From: CBDBND01 sp965262665
GTDB taxonomy: Bacteria; Pseudomonadota; Alphaproteobacteria; Rhodospirillales; Rhodospirillaceae
Length of the DNA stretch: 64,000 nt
Direction of reading: 5' to 3'
Assembly (NCBI GenBank): GCA_965262665.1
Contig: CBDHFR010000002.1
Span: 62,001-126,000, forward strand
The notes below the pieces were generated by a model. The model had not been told where the DNA came from. It saw only the letters and a program-made list of their open reading frames with translations, and did no database searches. How positions within the stretch are numbered: position 1 is the first letter of the stretch; each line of letters begins with the position of its first letter. Position numbers and translations under genes: made by a program. Shown here piece by piece: positions 54,643 through 63,170 of this stretch.

Positions 54643-55836
54643 ATACTAGATCGACGTTCGCTGTTCTCTGCAGGATCGGCTGCTGCAGCAGCCTTAGGTG
54701 CGGTTTTCGGGTCCCGCAAGGTTGAGGCTAAGACAGGACCGTTCGACGTTGAAGCGCGAGGGAGTGAAGGCCGGTTGGAGCGTATGCCAACACTCGATAT
54801 GGAGGGTATCCATGATTTTACCTCCGGCTTCCCTCTCTGGCATTCCGCTAATGCTCGACGTCTGGCCGGCAATCGGGTGCAGAAAATCTTTGAAGAGCGT
54901 GGCCTAGACCCGAAAAAAGAGATGCCACTAGAGGATGTCGTCAAAATCCTGGAAGAGGATAAGGTATTAACGACGACCAGTAGGGCGTGGTTAAGCAATC
55001 AGCAGGTGACGTGGAAGTCCATTCAGGACCATTACCATGCCCGTGCCGACGAGTATCTGGCTGAAATGGAAGCGTACGACAACCTAGGCCCGGGTACCTT
55101 AGAATTGAATCCAGACATGGACATTCCCGACTACACCAAGTGGGAAATTCATATTCAGCCCGATGGATATGTGGGCGATCCATTTGCCGGACATATTTAT
55201 CACTACGGGACTAACAGCTTCTATTACGGCCTCAGCCCTAAAGGAAACGACCAGGACGAAATTCATAAAAGCGCAGTCGACCGGCTGCCACTGCCGGAAG
55301 ATGGCAAAGTCAAACGTATCTTGGATATCGGCTGCGGCATCGGGCAGTTCACAGTTGCCTTGAAAGAACGGTTCCCCGAAGCTGAAGTGTGGGGTTTGGA
55401 CATCGGCGGGCCCATGGTGCGCTATGCCCATATGCGGGCCGTCGATGTTGGTATTGATGTCAACTTCGCACAGCGATTGGCGGAGGATACTAAGTTCCCT
55501 GACAATCACTTTGACATTGTGACGTCCTACATCATGCATCACGAAGTGACCGCCGATGCGGCCCGTGCCATTTTCCGTGAAGCGCATCGTGTTGCCAGAC
55601 CGGGCGGATATTATTATCCCATTGACTTCCGGTCAGGTCGGCAAGCCATGCCTTACAACGCCTATATGGCATTCTCAATTTGGAATGACCATCGTTGGAA
55701 CCACGAACGCTGGAGTTTAGAATTCCGTGGATTGGATTTTGAAGGCGAAATGGAAAAGGCGGGTTTCTGGCTCAATCCAAATGCGGAGGAAGCATTGCCC
55801 GGTTTTGGAATTCGCCACGCGATAAAGAAGACTTAA
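54643..55836 (+). CDS. Tat-type SAM-dependent methyltransferase with ATA at the start position
   Basis: The frame opens LDRRSLFSAGSAAAAALGA, a twin-arginine leader, and continues RMPTLDMEGIHDF, DPFAGHIYHYGTNSFYYG, motif I ILDIGCGIGQFT near residue 230, and HRVARPGGYYYPIDFRSG. A perfect AGGAGG lies seven bases before codon ATA (54643), exactly where ATG is expected. Either ATA is used, or the start was lost by G to A and only a weaker internal start (TTG 54775 or ATG 54784) works, giving a protein without the leader. It is homologous to the cytosolic methyltransferase at 8392-9474. Confidence 0.72.
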   Translation: MLDRRSLFSAGSAAAAALGAVFGSRKVEAKTGPFDVEARGSEGRLERMPTLDMEGIHDFTSGFPLWHSANARRLAGNRVQKIFEERGLDPKKEMPLEDVVKILEEDKVLTTTSRAWLSNQQVTWKSIQDHYHARADEYLAEMEAYDNLGPGTLELNPDMDIPDYTKWEIHIQPDGYVGDPFAGHIYHYGTNSFYYGLSPKGNDQDEIHKSAVDRLPLPEDGKVKRILDIGCGIGQFTVALKERFPEAEVWGLDIGGPMVRYAHMRAVDVGIDVNFAQRLAEDTKFPDNHFDIVTSYIMHHEVTADAARAIFREAHRVARPGGYYYPIDFRSGRQAMPYNAYMAFSIWNDHRWNHERWSLEFRGLDFEGEMEKAGFWLNPNAEEALPGFGIRHAIKKT

Positions 55837-55845
55837 TTGAATATA

Positions 55846-56690
55846 TACTCCTGCTACCCAATTACTCGGTACTGATCGTGTGTGATGACACGAAAGTTGT
55901 CGGTAACGGTGTCTCGGATTGTTTCCCATTCCCGGGGCAGGGTTTGGTTGAAGAACCCGAAGATGGCCTCGGTGAACTGTCGGAAATCGGGATAAAACCG
56001 GTTGTGCGTCACATGCCGGTGCATGACGCCCCATAACCGCTCGATGGGATTGAGGTGTGGCGCATACGGCGGCAGGAAATGCAGCCGGATGCGGCACTCC
56101 GGCCGCTCCAGGAACGGCCGCAACAGCCTGGCATGGTGATAGCGCGCATTGTCGAGACAGACATGGATCACCCGGGATCACCCGGGATCACCCGGGATCA
56201 CCCGGGATCACCCGGGTGTCCGGATAGGCCCGTTCCAGCTTCTCGAACAACCGCAGAGAGGTTTCGGCATTGATCTTCTCGCCCTCGACCAGGGTGAGCT
56301 TCATCGTTTCAAGGTCCAGTGCGCCGTGCAGGTTCAGCCGCTGGCGCCCTGTCGTGGCCTTGATCGCCGGCTTGTCGGAACGGATGAACCAGCCATGCGC
56401 CGGCCGGCTCTGATACTCGGGATGGACCGCAGCGGCGAAGACAACCGTCGCGTCCGGAAACATCCCGCGCGTCAGCTGTTCATAATCCCTGATGAAGGCT
56501 TCCTGCGCCTGCTTGTCGGCCTGCTTCGGCAGCGTCTTCGGCTTCACGTATGCGAACCCCAGGCGGTGCATCAGCTTGATGGCGCCCGGACGTGAATATC
56601 TCACAGCAAACTTTCGGAAGATGGCATCCCGCACCGCGTTGGTGTCGCGCGGCGGATTGTCCCGGAACTGCGCCTTGAGAGCGGCTTCCG
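55846..56690 (-). mobile_element. IS630-family element A, copy 2 (right end deleted)
   Basis: The left 845 bp match element A at 20531-21370 almost base for base, with one clear substitution (CACATG for CACGTG) and one extra 10-bp repeat. It starts after TA at 55844-55845, 9 bp past the methyltransferase stop. The transposase N-terminus and right inverted repeat are missing; unrelated sequence starts after GCGGCTTCC near 56690. Confidence 0.9.
56166..56215. repeat. Five tandem copies of GATCACCCGG
   Basis: The same 10-bp unit as at 20851-20890, here five perfect copies. The transposase frame is broken at this point and resumes afterwards at HVCLDN. Confidence 0.95.
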
Positions 56691-57503
56691 GGTTCGCGAG
56701 AACGTCTTATTAAGTTATTGGAATAATATGTTTTTTATACTTTACTAAATCCATACTCCCAATTCCGCTCACAAACGGGACCGGGTTTTTGCGAGATTTG
56801 ACGGGATGGCCTGGGAATAGTTTTGACCGCTCGTGGGCGTTCAATTTTGCCTTCGGTCCCGACAACGAACGCACCGAACGGCACCATGAAGCGCCTGCAG
56901 ATGGGATCCACCAAGTCGAATACGAAGCAAATGGACGGCGAAGCCTGGATTGCCGACCGATGACGTGAGCCTAACAGATTTGGCGGCCCAAGCCTCTCCA
57001 AGTAGTACCCGACGCGGACGCCGGGCGGCTTGAAAGGATTGCCCAGGTAAAATCTCCGAACCTAATCACGCTTTGGGGCGTAATAGAGAGGACCGCCGCC
57101 CCGTGAGGGCGACTACACCGGGCCAAATGCGCGTTAAGGTGAATTCGCGTTAAGGTGAATTATCACGCATTTAGATCGGTCCTCGTGCCACCCAAATGGA
57201 TATTGCCGCGGCATCGAAACGATCAAAATGGGACCCGCCCGGCCTCGGCCCCCCGAGGGGGGTGTCCGATCGGGCCGGCGCGCGCCACGAGGGACCCATG
57301 CATGACGACACCAATCTTTTTTTGCCCCGCGCGCGCGGCACCACGGTTTGGCAATAAGGGAATGATACAGGAGGGCCTCTAAGCCCGGTTGAGGCAATAC
57401 CCCGCGCGCTAGATGAGGGAATTACCAGCCTGTCCGTCGTCAAGACATTTGGGACAAATGAGTGTGTATTCCAACGGAGGATTTAGCTCATCTAGGTTGG
57501 CAG
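56691..57503. other. Non-coding stretch between IS remnants
   Basis: About 800 bp with no supported gene. It contains a two-unit direct repeat at 57131-57162 and scattered GC-rich palindromic patches (for example near 57240-57300). It looks like old, eroded mobile DNA. Confidence 0.5.
57131..57162. repeat. Two direct copies of a 16-bp unit
   Basis: GCGTTAAGGTGAATT occurs twice head to tail, one base apart. Repeats of this kind occur at transposon ends; no transposase is attached here. Confidence 0.8.
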
Positions 57504-57942
57504 TTAAGCCACCTGCCATTGATGGTTCAAGCGGCGGTTTTGGCTGGTGAGTTTTTTGGTTTTTTGTCTCCTTTCGATGATTGCGGTGTCTCGCCCGAAG
57601 GAGGCGTCAGCGGGGGTGACGTTGCCGCTGCTCTCATGGTAGCGGTGGTTATTGTAGTGATCGACGAAGGCACCGATCTGGTTTTCCAGATCACCCGGCA
57701 GGAAGTAGGTCTCCAGCAGGATGCGGTGCTTCAGGGTTTGATGCCAGCGCTCGATCTTGCCTTGGGTCTGGGGGTGATGAGGTGCGCCGCGAACATGGTC
57801 CATGCCCTGCTCGGTGAACCAGCCGGCGAGATCACCGGCGATGTAGCTCGATCCATTGTCGCTGAGCAGACGCGACCGGTGGGCGTTTCGTCCACTGTCG
57901 AGCCCTTATGTCTTGAGAGCCATCTCCAGGGTGTCTCGCCCT
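57504..57942 (-). pseudogene. IS3-family transposase fragment (C-terminal part)
   Basis: Reads DTLEMALKT, an in-frame TAA, GLDSGRNAHRSRLLSDNGSS, then HHPQTQGKIERWHQTLKHRI and an end in NRRLNHQWQVA. This is the last third of an IS3-type integrase domain with the second and third catalytic residues. The 5' part is missing, and it abuts an oppositely oriented IS3 fragment near 57942. Confidence 0.8.
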
Positions 57943-58692
57943 GCCAGTCAGCGCCAACGCGACGACAGGGTCTATTTGGCCCATATTCGTGCCGAACATG
58001 CCCGTAATTATCGGGCCTATGGTCGCCAGCGAATGACTGATGAACTCAGGGATCAAGGCAGCGTCATTGGTGAACGCCGGGTCGGGCGGTTGATGCGGGA
58101 GAACGATATTCGCATCGTCAGAACTCATAAATTCAAACGCACGACAAACAGTAATCACAACCACAACATAGCTCCCAACCTTCTGGATGGAGATTTTCAG
58201 GCCACGGGACCAAACCAGAAATGGGCCGGTGATATCAGCTATCTCTGGACGGCAGCGGGCTGGCTGTATCTTGCGGTGATCATCGATTTGTATTCACGCC
58301 GTGTCATTGGCTGGGCCGTCAGCGACAGGCTCAAACGGGATTTGCCGATCAAGGCTCTGAAAAGGGCCATTGCATTGCGACAACCGCCACCAGGGGTCAT
58401 TCATCATTCTGATCGTGGCTCGCAGTATTGCTCCAACGATTACCGGAAACTTCTCAAAGGCCACGGCTTTCTCTCTTCGATGTCTGGCAAAGGGAATTGC
58501 TATGGCAATGCGACTGTAGAAACGTTCTTCAAATCATTGAAAGCAGAATTAATATGGAGGGAACACTATGAAACCAGGGAACAGGCACAAAACGCCCTGT
58601 TCCATTATATCAATGGATTTTATAATCCGCGTCGTCGCCATTCATATCTGGGCAGCATCAGTCCGGTGAAGTGCGAAAGTATGGCGGCTTAG
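57943..58692 (+). pseudogene. IS3-family OrfB transposase lacking its N-terminus
   Basis: Begins within the helper region (RPASQRQRDDRVYLAHIRA) and continues through the complete integrase domain: WAGDISYLWTAAGWLYLAVI, VIHHSDRGSQYCS and NATVETFFKSLKAEL, to the stop. All three catalytic acids are present, but the upstream frame and the start are gone. It is unrelated to the antisense IS3 fragment next to it. Confidence 0.82.
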
Positions 58693-58732
58693 GTGAGAAG
58701 GTAACTCTCCACTTTTGCGGTGCAGGTCCAAG

Positions 58733-59061
58733 GTACGGAATACTGCGGGCGAGTGGACAAGCACGACTACCAGCTCTTCCTGGCCATCAACGATATCGAC
58801 CACACCAAGACCAAGGTGAAATCACCGCAAACAAACGGCATCCGCGAGCGCTTTCACAAGACCGTGCTGCAGGAGTTCTACCAGGTCGCGTTCCGCAAAA
58901 GACTCTACGACAGCGTCGATGCGCTGCAGGACGATCTGGATCAATGGCTACATCACTACAACACGGAACGAACTCATCAGGGCAAAATGTGTTGCGGCAG
59001 AACGCCGTTCCAGACCATGATCGAGGGCAAAGAAATCTGGAAGGAAAAGTTCGTGAACTGA
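58733..59061 (+). pseudogene. IS481-family transposase fragment (C-terminal part)
   Basis: Reads GTEYCGRVDKHDYQLFLAIN, SPQTNGIRERFHKTVLQEFY and LDQWLHHYNTERTHQGKMCC. This is the last 105 or so residues of an IS481-type integrase with the final catalytic Glu. No 5' part is present. Confidence 0.82.
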
Positions 59062-59100
59062 ACTTGACCTAACAGAGGCCGCCGGAAGAACGGCCAACTG

Positions 59101-59505
59101 TCAGATCACATCTGAACCACTACAGATCAGGAGTATGACGTCGTAGCGGTGATGGCTGTTGTCCGTATTGATGCGGAGCTGATTGACGACCTCGAAGTGG
59201 TTCTTGCACCAGTCCTTGATGTTGACGAGGGTGTAGTTGAGCGGCGTGCCGTCGTCGCGGATGAACGCTTCCCGGTTCCTGAGGGAGCGTGCGGCTTCAT
59301 ACACGTCGGGTGTGACGATCTCATCGAGGAGTCGCTGGAACTCGCCGTCGGTGAGTGTGACACGATTCAGAGCTTCGAACTTTTCCCTGAAGTTTGCTTC
59401 AAGCGTTGCTCGATCGCGGATGTCGGGGCGATATTCGTACTTGAGGTCCCGTAGCTTCGTGACAAGGGACTCTTCAAGATCGCGTTCGGGTGTGATCATC
59501 GCCAT
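59101..59505 (-). pseudogene. hsdR: Type I restriction HsdR N-terminal fragment
   Basis: MITPERDLEESLVTKLRDLK begins the frame, followed by TLTDGEFQRLLDEIV and VNQLRINTDNSHHRYDVILL, the nuclease-domain region of type I R subunits. The protein ends after about 130 residues at a junction with IS DNA, while full HsdR has around 1000. Part of a destroyed restriction-modification locus. Confidence 0.82.
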
Positions 59506-59639
59506 CGCGGGGACTCACTCCTTTTGGCGTCTGCTGAAAGCGTCCGACTGTCCGGTGTTATATACGAACGCGAGCCGAGGTTGGCTTCGATGCCGCGGAT
59601 GAAGGAGGCGATCTTGTTGTGGATGGCTTGATCCATCAT
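59496..59639 (-). pseudogene. Possible HsdM N-terminal remnant
   Basis: A 47-codon frame starting MMDQAIHNKIASFIRGIEA, resembling the beginning of type I methyltransferase subunits (NKI..FIWGIAD). It then runs into unrelated residues and overlaps the hsdR start by ten bases. It probably reflects an internal deletion of hsdM. Weak support because the match is short. Confidence 0.45.
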
Positions 59640-59909
59640 TCTGCTTCCCGGCCGAAGCCGTACTTCGCGTCTTTCGCGTTCAGGGTCTTCATACGACTCC
59701 CCGCCAATGCTCTATCCACTTTTGGCCAAATTAGCCCAAAGCACAATGGATTCTGGATTCCGGTAGATTCCCAAAAAATCCGGGCTGACGCTGGCGATAC
59801 ATCTCGCCCTGCCCTCCCGCATAGGACTACGGCCAGGAAGGACCCGGACATTTTGCGAAACGGACTAAGTCGGCTTGAGCTGGGAATTAAGGTCTCCTAG
59901 CCTCCGGCG

Positions 59910-60605
59910 ATGCACAATCCCTTCCGTTATTTCAACAGCTCGCCCGAGGTCATCCGCAGCGCGGTGATGCTGTATGTCCGTTATCCCTTGTCGCTGAGAC
60001 AGGTCGAAGATATCCTGTTTGAGCGCGGCGTCGACTTCTGCCATGAAACCGTGCGGTACTGGTGGAACCGTTTTGGCCCGTTGTTTGCCGCCAAGATCCG
60101 GAAGAGGCGGATAGACCAGCGCAACTGGTCGAATTGGCGCTGGCATCTTGATGAGGTGTTCGTCCGCATCAACGGCGAGACACATTATCTATGGCGTGCC
60201 GTTGACCATGAAGGCGAAGTGCTTGAGGTTTTGGCCACGAAACGGCGGGACCGCGAAGCTGCGCTTAGGTTTCTGAGGCGTGCGATGAAGCGCCATGGCC
60301 GACCGGCCACGATCGTCACGGACAGGTTACAGTCATACCGGGCGGCGATGAAGATGATCAGCAACGAGGGCTGCCAAGAGACCAAGCGTTGGTTGAACAA
60401 CCTAGCGGAAAACTCGCATCAGCCCTTCCGACGACGGGAAGGGGCAATGGCTCGGTTCAGAGACATCAAGACCTTGCAGAAGTTCGCCTCCGTCCATGCC
60501 TCGATCCACACCCACTTCAACCACCAACGCCATCTCAACCGCCGCATTATTTTCAAACAAGCCCGAACTGCTGCCCTGGCCGAATGGCGTCAACTTGCAG
60601 CCTGA
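59910..60605 (+). CDS. IS6-family transposase, copy 1
   Basis: A 231-residue DDE transposase: MHNPFRYFNSSPEVIRSAVM, HETVRYWWNRFGPLFA, the acids in WRWHLDEVFVRING, ATIVTDRLQSY and PFRRREGAMARF. Full length with no lesion. The right end of the element is at 60657 (GACAATGCC, repeated inverted at 61791); the left terminal repeat could not be located. Confidence 0.9.
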   Translation: MHNPFRYFNSSPEVIRSAVMLYVRYPLSLRQVEDILFERGVDFCHETVRYWWNRFGPLFAAKIRKRRIDQRNWSNWRWHLDEVFVRINGETHYLWRAVDHEGEVLEVLATKRRDREAALRFLRRAMKRHGRPATIVTDRLQSYRAAMKMISNEGCQETKRWLNNLAENSHQPFRRREGAMARFRDIKTLQKFASVHASIHTHFNHQRHLNRRIIFKQARTAALAEWRQLAA

Positions 60606-60904
60606 GAGGCCTCGGTTGTAGGTTCTTCTGCTCCGGGCTAGTTAGTCTGACAATGCCTACAATCGTGCTCGGACGCATCTTTCATTAGACAAGGATTCCC
60701 CGGTTTCACGTCCTACCGTGCGGGTCGGCGCCATCTCAAAGTGTGATCACCTCGGTGGATTGCATCACGAATACCAGCGGATTAGGTAAACAAAAGGGAC
60801 AGGTCAAACCAACATTCAACACACTCTTATCGTTTTTCATTTTTCTTGTGAGAATTAAGCTGGTAGACGCTACACCGCTTCACCCTCTCCAACGGATGAT
60901 CACC

Positions 60905-61702
60905 ATGAGATGTGTACAGATTCTAGCTGCAACCGTCTTTCTTTTAGCAACGCACTTCGTTGGCGATTATCCGGTAGCCTTTGCGCAGCAACCGACGGTC
61001 CTCGTAACCGGTTCTAATCGCGGCATCGGACTGGAATTTGTGCGGCAATACGCTGCCAAAGGCTGGTCAGTCATTGCGACGACACGGCGGCCCCTTCAGG
61101 CGGACCGGTTGCAGCAATTGGCCCGACAATACGATTCAATCGCCATTGAGTTGCTTGACGTCACCAACGGCGATCAACTGGCGGAGCTGAAAGAGAAATA
61201 CGCTGGCCGGCCCATCGATGTTCTCATTAACAATGCAGGTGTGTCTGGTGATTTCCAGGGGGCAGGCCAAAGTTTTGGAACGCTGGATTACACCACCGTT
61301 GACACCTTTATGAGCGTCAATGCCATCGGTCCGCTGCGTGTGTCCGAGGCGCTTTATGAAAACATACGGATAAGCCGGCAAAAGAAGATAATTGCCATCA
61401 CCGCGCTTCTGGGTGTGCACAGTTTTAATTACGGGGGGTTCGATGGTGCCTATTGGTACAAGGTGAGCAAGGCCGCCATGAACGCCGCCATGTACAATCT
61501 GGCGCGGGAAGCAAAGAAGGATGACGTTATCGTCACACTCATTACCCCCGGGGAAGTCGCGGTTGAAAAAGTAGAAAATCCCGGGCCAAACTTTATTACT
61601 CCTGCGGAGTCTATTCGCGGCATGATCAACGTCATCGAAAAGCTGACACTGGCGGAGTCCGGAACAATCCTCCGGTATAATTGCCGCCGATACGATTTTT
61701 AG
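60905..61702 (+). CDS. Exported short-chain dehydrogenase, intact
   Basis: A 265-residue SDR with a signal peptide (ILAATVFLLATHFVGD, ending near FAQQ). The body has TVLVTGSNRGIGLEFVRQYA, VLINNAGVSGDFQGAG and YKVSKAAMNAAMYN, which supplies the YxxxK pair. The catalytic Ser block reads AITALLGVHS where related SDRs have VSSTVGS, so the usual Ser is missing or displaced. ATG 60905 is favoured; ATG 60896 is an alternative. It is the only exported SDR in the window without a stop. A periplasmic nucleotide-dependent SDR is unusual. Confidence 0.82.
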   Translation: MRCVQILAATVFLLATHFVGDYPVAFAQQPTVLVTGSNRGIGLEFVRQYAAKGWSVIATTRRPLQADRLQQLARQYDSIAIELLDVTNGDQLAELKEKYAGRPIDVLINNAGVSGDFQGAGQSFGTLDYTTVDTFMSVNAIGPLRVSEALYENIRISRQKKIIAITALLGVHSFNYGGFDGAYWYKVSKAAMNAAMYNLAREAKKDDVIVTLITPGEVAVEKVENPGPNFITPAESIRGMINVIEKLTLAESGTILRYNCRRYDF

Positions 61703-62410
61703 CGGTCGAGGATTTTAAACGAGAAACCGTCCAAACAATAAGGACAGTTAAAACGACAGGGTGTCAGGGGGGCATTGTCACGTTATTGAAGGCATTGTCA
61801 GACTAACTGGCCCGGAGCAGAAGAAGCCATAGTAGAGGACTCTCAGGCGGCAAGTTGACGCCATTCGGCCAAGGCGGTGGCTCGGGCTTGTTTGAAAGTA
61901 TCGCGGCGGTTGAGATGGCGTTGGTGGTTGAAATGGGTGTAGATCGAGGCATGGACGGAGGCGAACTTCTGCAGGGTCTTGATGTCTCTGAACCGAGCCA
62001 TTGCCCCTTCCCGTCGTCGGAAGGGCCGATGTGAGTTTTCCGCTAGGTTGTTCAGCCAACGACCGCAGGTCTGGGCGGCCGCAGTGCCGATCACCTTCAT
62101 CGCCGCCCGGTATGACTGTAGCCTGTCCGTGACGATCGTGGCCGGTCGGCCATAACGCTTCATGGCACGTTTAAGGATTTCAAGCGCAGCCCTGTGATCC
62201 CGCCGTTTCGTGGCATAGACCTCTAGCACTTCGCCTTCATGGTCAACGGCACGCCATAGATAATGTGTTTCGCCATTGATCCGGACGAACACCTCATCAA
62301 GATGCCGGCGCCACAGCGAATAGGAAATGGATGAACGCCTCCCACCCCTTGATGTTCGAAGGCTGAAAGGGTTGGACCCTCGCGGGCCGACGGCATCAAA
62401 GTGCCAAGTG

Positions 62411-62430
62411 GTGAAGAGCAAGCTCTTCAC
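62411..62430. repeat. Subterminal palindrome of the IS110 derivative
   Basis: GTGAAGAGC and GCTCTTCAC form a perfect 9-bp inverted repeat around AA, 21 bp before the IS110 transposase ATG. Such hairpins are found near the ends of IS110/IS1111 elements. Confidence 0.7.
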
Positions 62431-62451
62431 GGGCAAACCGGAGGATCCGAC

Positions 62452-62715
62452 ATGAAGACCAACAGAACCGTCGTTGGTGTGGATACGGCAAAGCGAGTGT
62501 TCCAGTTGCACTGGGTGGATATGGAGGCGGGTGAGATTGTCGATTTGAAGCTGACGCGGGCGAAGTTCCTGGAGCACTTCGCCAACCGCACGCCCTGCGT
62601 TGTGGCGATGGCGGCGTGCGGCGGCACGCAGCATTGGGCGCGCCAGCTGCGGGAACTCGGGCACGAGCCCCGGCTGTTGCCGTACCAGGCGAACTTCAAC
62701 AGCCAGCCGGTCTAG
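62452..62715 (+). pseudogene. IS110-family transposase N-terminal fragment
   Basis: MKTNRTVVGVDTAKRVFQLH is the DEDD-transposase start of the IS110 family, with VVAMAACGGTQHWARQL further on (the usual EACGG is AACGG, removing a catalytic Glu). A TAG follows NSQPV at residue 87. GGAGG precedes the ATG. The following 290 bp hold no gene and look like the 3' flank of the element after an internal deletion. Confidence 0.78.
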
Positions 62716-63170
62716 GCGCGGCAGACGACGGGATAACGAACCGACACAGGAGGTGACCGCTGAAAGGTTGCGCAAGGTACGACAAGGTGTGATGGCAAAC
62801 AGGTCAGACCGCGATCCGCTAAGCCTGCATCGTGGTTAGGGCGAGAAGCCCACGGTAGGAAATGAGGCGCGGATCGGCAGATCCCATCAGGGCCAGCGAG
62901 CAAGAAGCCTCGCACTCAAAGGCCGGATACAAAACTGCAATCTGCCTGCCCGCCGCACAAAATCGGTCCTTGCGTCCCGGGAGGCGTTCATACAAACCAC
63001 GATGAATGCGGCGTTTACGGATTTCAGCGGCAAACAACGGGCCAAAACGGTTCCACCAGTACCGTACGGTTTCATGGCAAATGTCGATGCCGCGCTCGAA
63101 CAGAAGATCTTCGACCTGTCTCAGCGACAAGGGATAACGGACATACAGCATCACCGCGCTGCGGATGACC

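Noticed and set aside
57131..57162. Direct repeat as the start of a CRISPR array
   Set aside because: Only two units, one base apart, and no cas gene nearby.
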